NCBI GenBank assembly: GCA_964408175.1 | Contig: CAYOYL010000157.1 | Location: 1 to 5,349 of the forward strand | DNA: 5,349 bases | Reading direction: 5' to 3' | Source: JAFGKM01 sp964408175 | GTDB lineage: Bacteria; Ratteibacteria; UBA8468; B48-G9; JAFGKM01 | In this document: in pieces, positions 4,742 through 5,349 of the stretch | How positions within the stretch are numbered: the stretch's first letter is position 1 | How the letters are laid out: each line of letters begins with the position of its first letter | Notes under the pieces: model-generated | Told to the model about the DNA's origin: nothing | Database searches by the model: none | The model's input: the letters and a program-made list of their open reading frames with translations, nothing else | Translations under genes and position numbers: made by a program

Positions 4742-5349
4742 ATGATATCTGACAGGGCAAGGCAGTTGAGACCCTCTGCAACTCTTGAGATAAACAGAAA
4801 GGCAAAAGAGTTGAAGGCGAGGGGCGTGGATGTTGTAAACCTTTCTGTTGGTGAACCTGATTTTGATACACCTGAGCCCATAAAAGAGTTTGCAATAAAG
4901 TCTATACGGGATGGATTTACCAAGTATACTGAGGCAAGCGGTATTCTTGAACTGAGAGATGCGATATGCGAGAAACTGGAAAAGGAAAACGGACTTGCCT
5001 ACTCTCCTGAACAGGTTGTCGTGTCAAATGGTGCGAAACACTCCATCTATAACGTCCTTCTTGCAGTCCTTGAACCCGGGGATGAGGTGATAATTCCTGC
5101 TCCCTACTGGGTGAGTTTTCCCGAGATGGTCAGGATTGCCGGAGGTGTCCCTGTATTCTGCAGGTGGAATGAGAACTTTAAGATGGATATGGAGCACCTC
5201 AGGAGCATAATAAACAAAAAGACAAAGGCGATAATATTTAACAGCCCCTCAAATCCCACAGGTGTTGTATATGATAAGATTGAGATGGACAGTCTTGCTG
5301 AAATCCTGATTAAAAATAACGTCCTGTGCATCTCTGACGAGATATACGA
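4742..5349 (+). CDS. Class I PLP-dependent aminotransferase, subgroup I-gamma (aspartate/prephenate type), N-terminal part
   Basis: From the ATG at 4742 the frame stays open to the right edge, 202 complete codons of a family usually near 390-400 residues. Visible signatures: RPSATLEIN (10-18), NLSVGEPDFDTP (33-44), TKYTEASGILELR (60-72), SNGAKHS (95-101, cofactor phosphate loop), PYWVSFPEM (121-129, Y122 and W123), NSPSNPTG (167-174, N171 contacting the pyridoxal ring) and SDEIY (198-202, D199 pairing with the ring nitrogen). The catalytic lysine lies outside the window. By recall the sequence is closely like bacterial aspartate aminotransferases of the Thermus type, which exchange the amino group between aspartate and 2-oxoglutarate; many I-gamma members also use prephenate to make arogenate. 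T14 and K99 agree with the latter, see findings. The enzyme is cytoplasmic. It is divergent from the SLOG gene, with 70 bp between start codons, and no functional tie to the signalling genes is evident. Confidence 0.95.
   Translation, partial: MISDRARQLRPSATLEINRKAKELKARGVDVVNLSVGEPDFDTPEPIKEFAIKSIRDGFTKYTEASGILELRDAICEKLEKENGLAYSPEQVVVSNGAKHSIYNVLLAVLEPGDEVIIPAPYWVSFPEMVRIAGGVPVFCRWNENFKMDMEHLRSIINKKTKAIIFNSPSNPTGVVYDKIEMDSLAEILIKNNVLCISDEIY

Noticed and set aside
4705..4923. Minus-strand frame of 72 codons opposite the aminotransferase start
   Set aside because: It is antisense to a clearly conserved aminotransferase sequence and its product shows no domain.
5104..5331. Minus-strand frame of 75 codons near the right edge
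   Set aside because: It is antisense to the conserved NSPSNPTG region of the aminotransferase; its hydrophobic look follows from that sequence.
1..5349. CRISPR arrays, tRNA or rRNA genes, transposases or integrases
   Set aside because: No regularly spaced direct repeats, RNA cloverleaf-like segments or mobile-element protein motifs were seen; the excisionase-like HTH is part of a response regulator and not of a phage or integrative element.

Overview
The window shows a bacterial two-component signalling cluster on the minus strand, read right to left. Downstream to the right is the start of an amino-acid aminotransferase gene on the plus strand. No taxonomic marker is present. Moderate A+T content, multi-domain soluble sensor kinases, an HD-GYP regulator and a dispersed CTCTCCCC-type palindrome suggest an environmental Gram-negative-type bacterium, perhaps Nitrospirota or a Desulfobacterota-like lineage. 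That placement is a low-confidence impression.

Layout in transcription order on the minus strand: (1) 4671-4174, a small SLOG/LOG-fold protein of the TIGR00725 type; (2) 3954-3340, a response regulator with an N-terminal MerR/excisionase-like helix-turn-helix and a C-terminal receiver; (3) a 129-bp gap holding a REP-like palindrome; (4) 3210-844, a soluble MEDS-PAS-GAF histidine kinase; (5) 854-1, a receiver plus HD-GYP response regulator that overlaps the kinase gene by 11 bp and runs off the left edge. On the plus strand, 4742-5349 encodes the N-terminal half of a class I (subgroup I-gamma) aminotransferase, which runs off the right edge. Its promoter region is interleaved with that of the SLOG gene.

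The kinase probably senses a cytoplasmic signal, since it has no membrane segment. It could phosphorylate two outputs: the HTH-receiver protein (transcription) and the REC-HD-GYP protein (hydrolysis of cyclic di-GMP). This is inference from gene order and intact phosphotransfer residues.

The least explained part is the 219-bp gap at 3955-4173. It holds a near-consensus minus-strand promoter whose -10 touches the first ATG of the HTH regulator, a series of TGTCA/TGACA boxes 9 bp apart across the alternative start codons, and a back-to-back plus-strand promoter in front of a possible 21-residue single-membrane-segment peptide.
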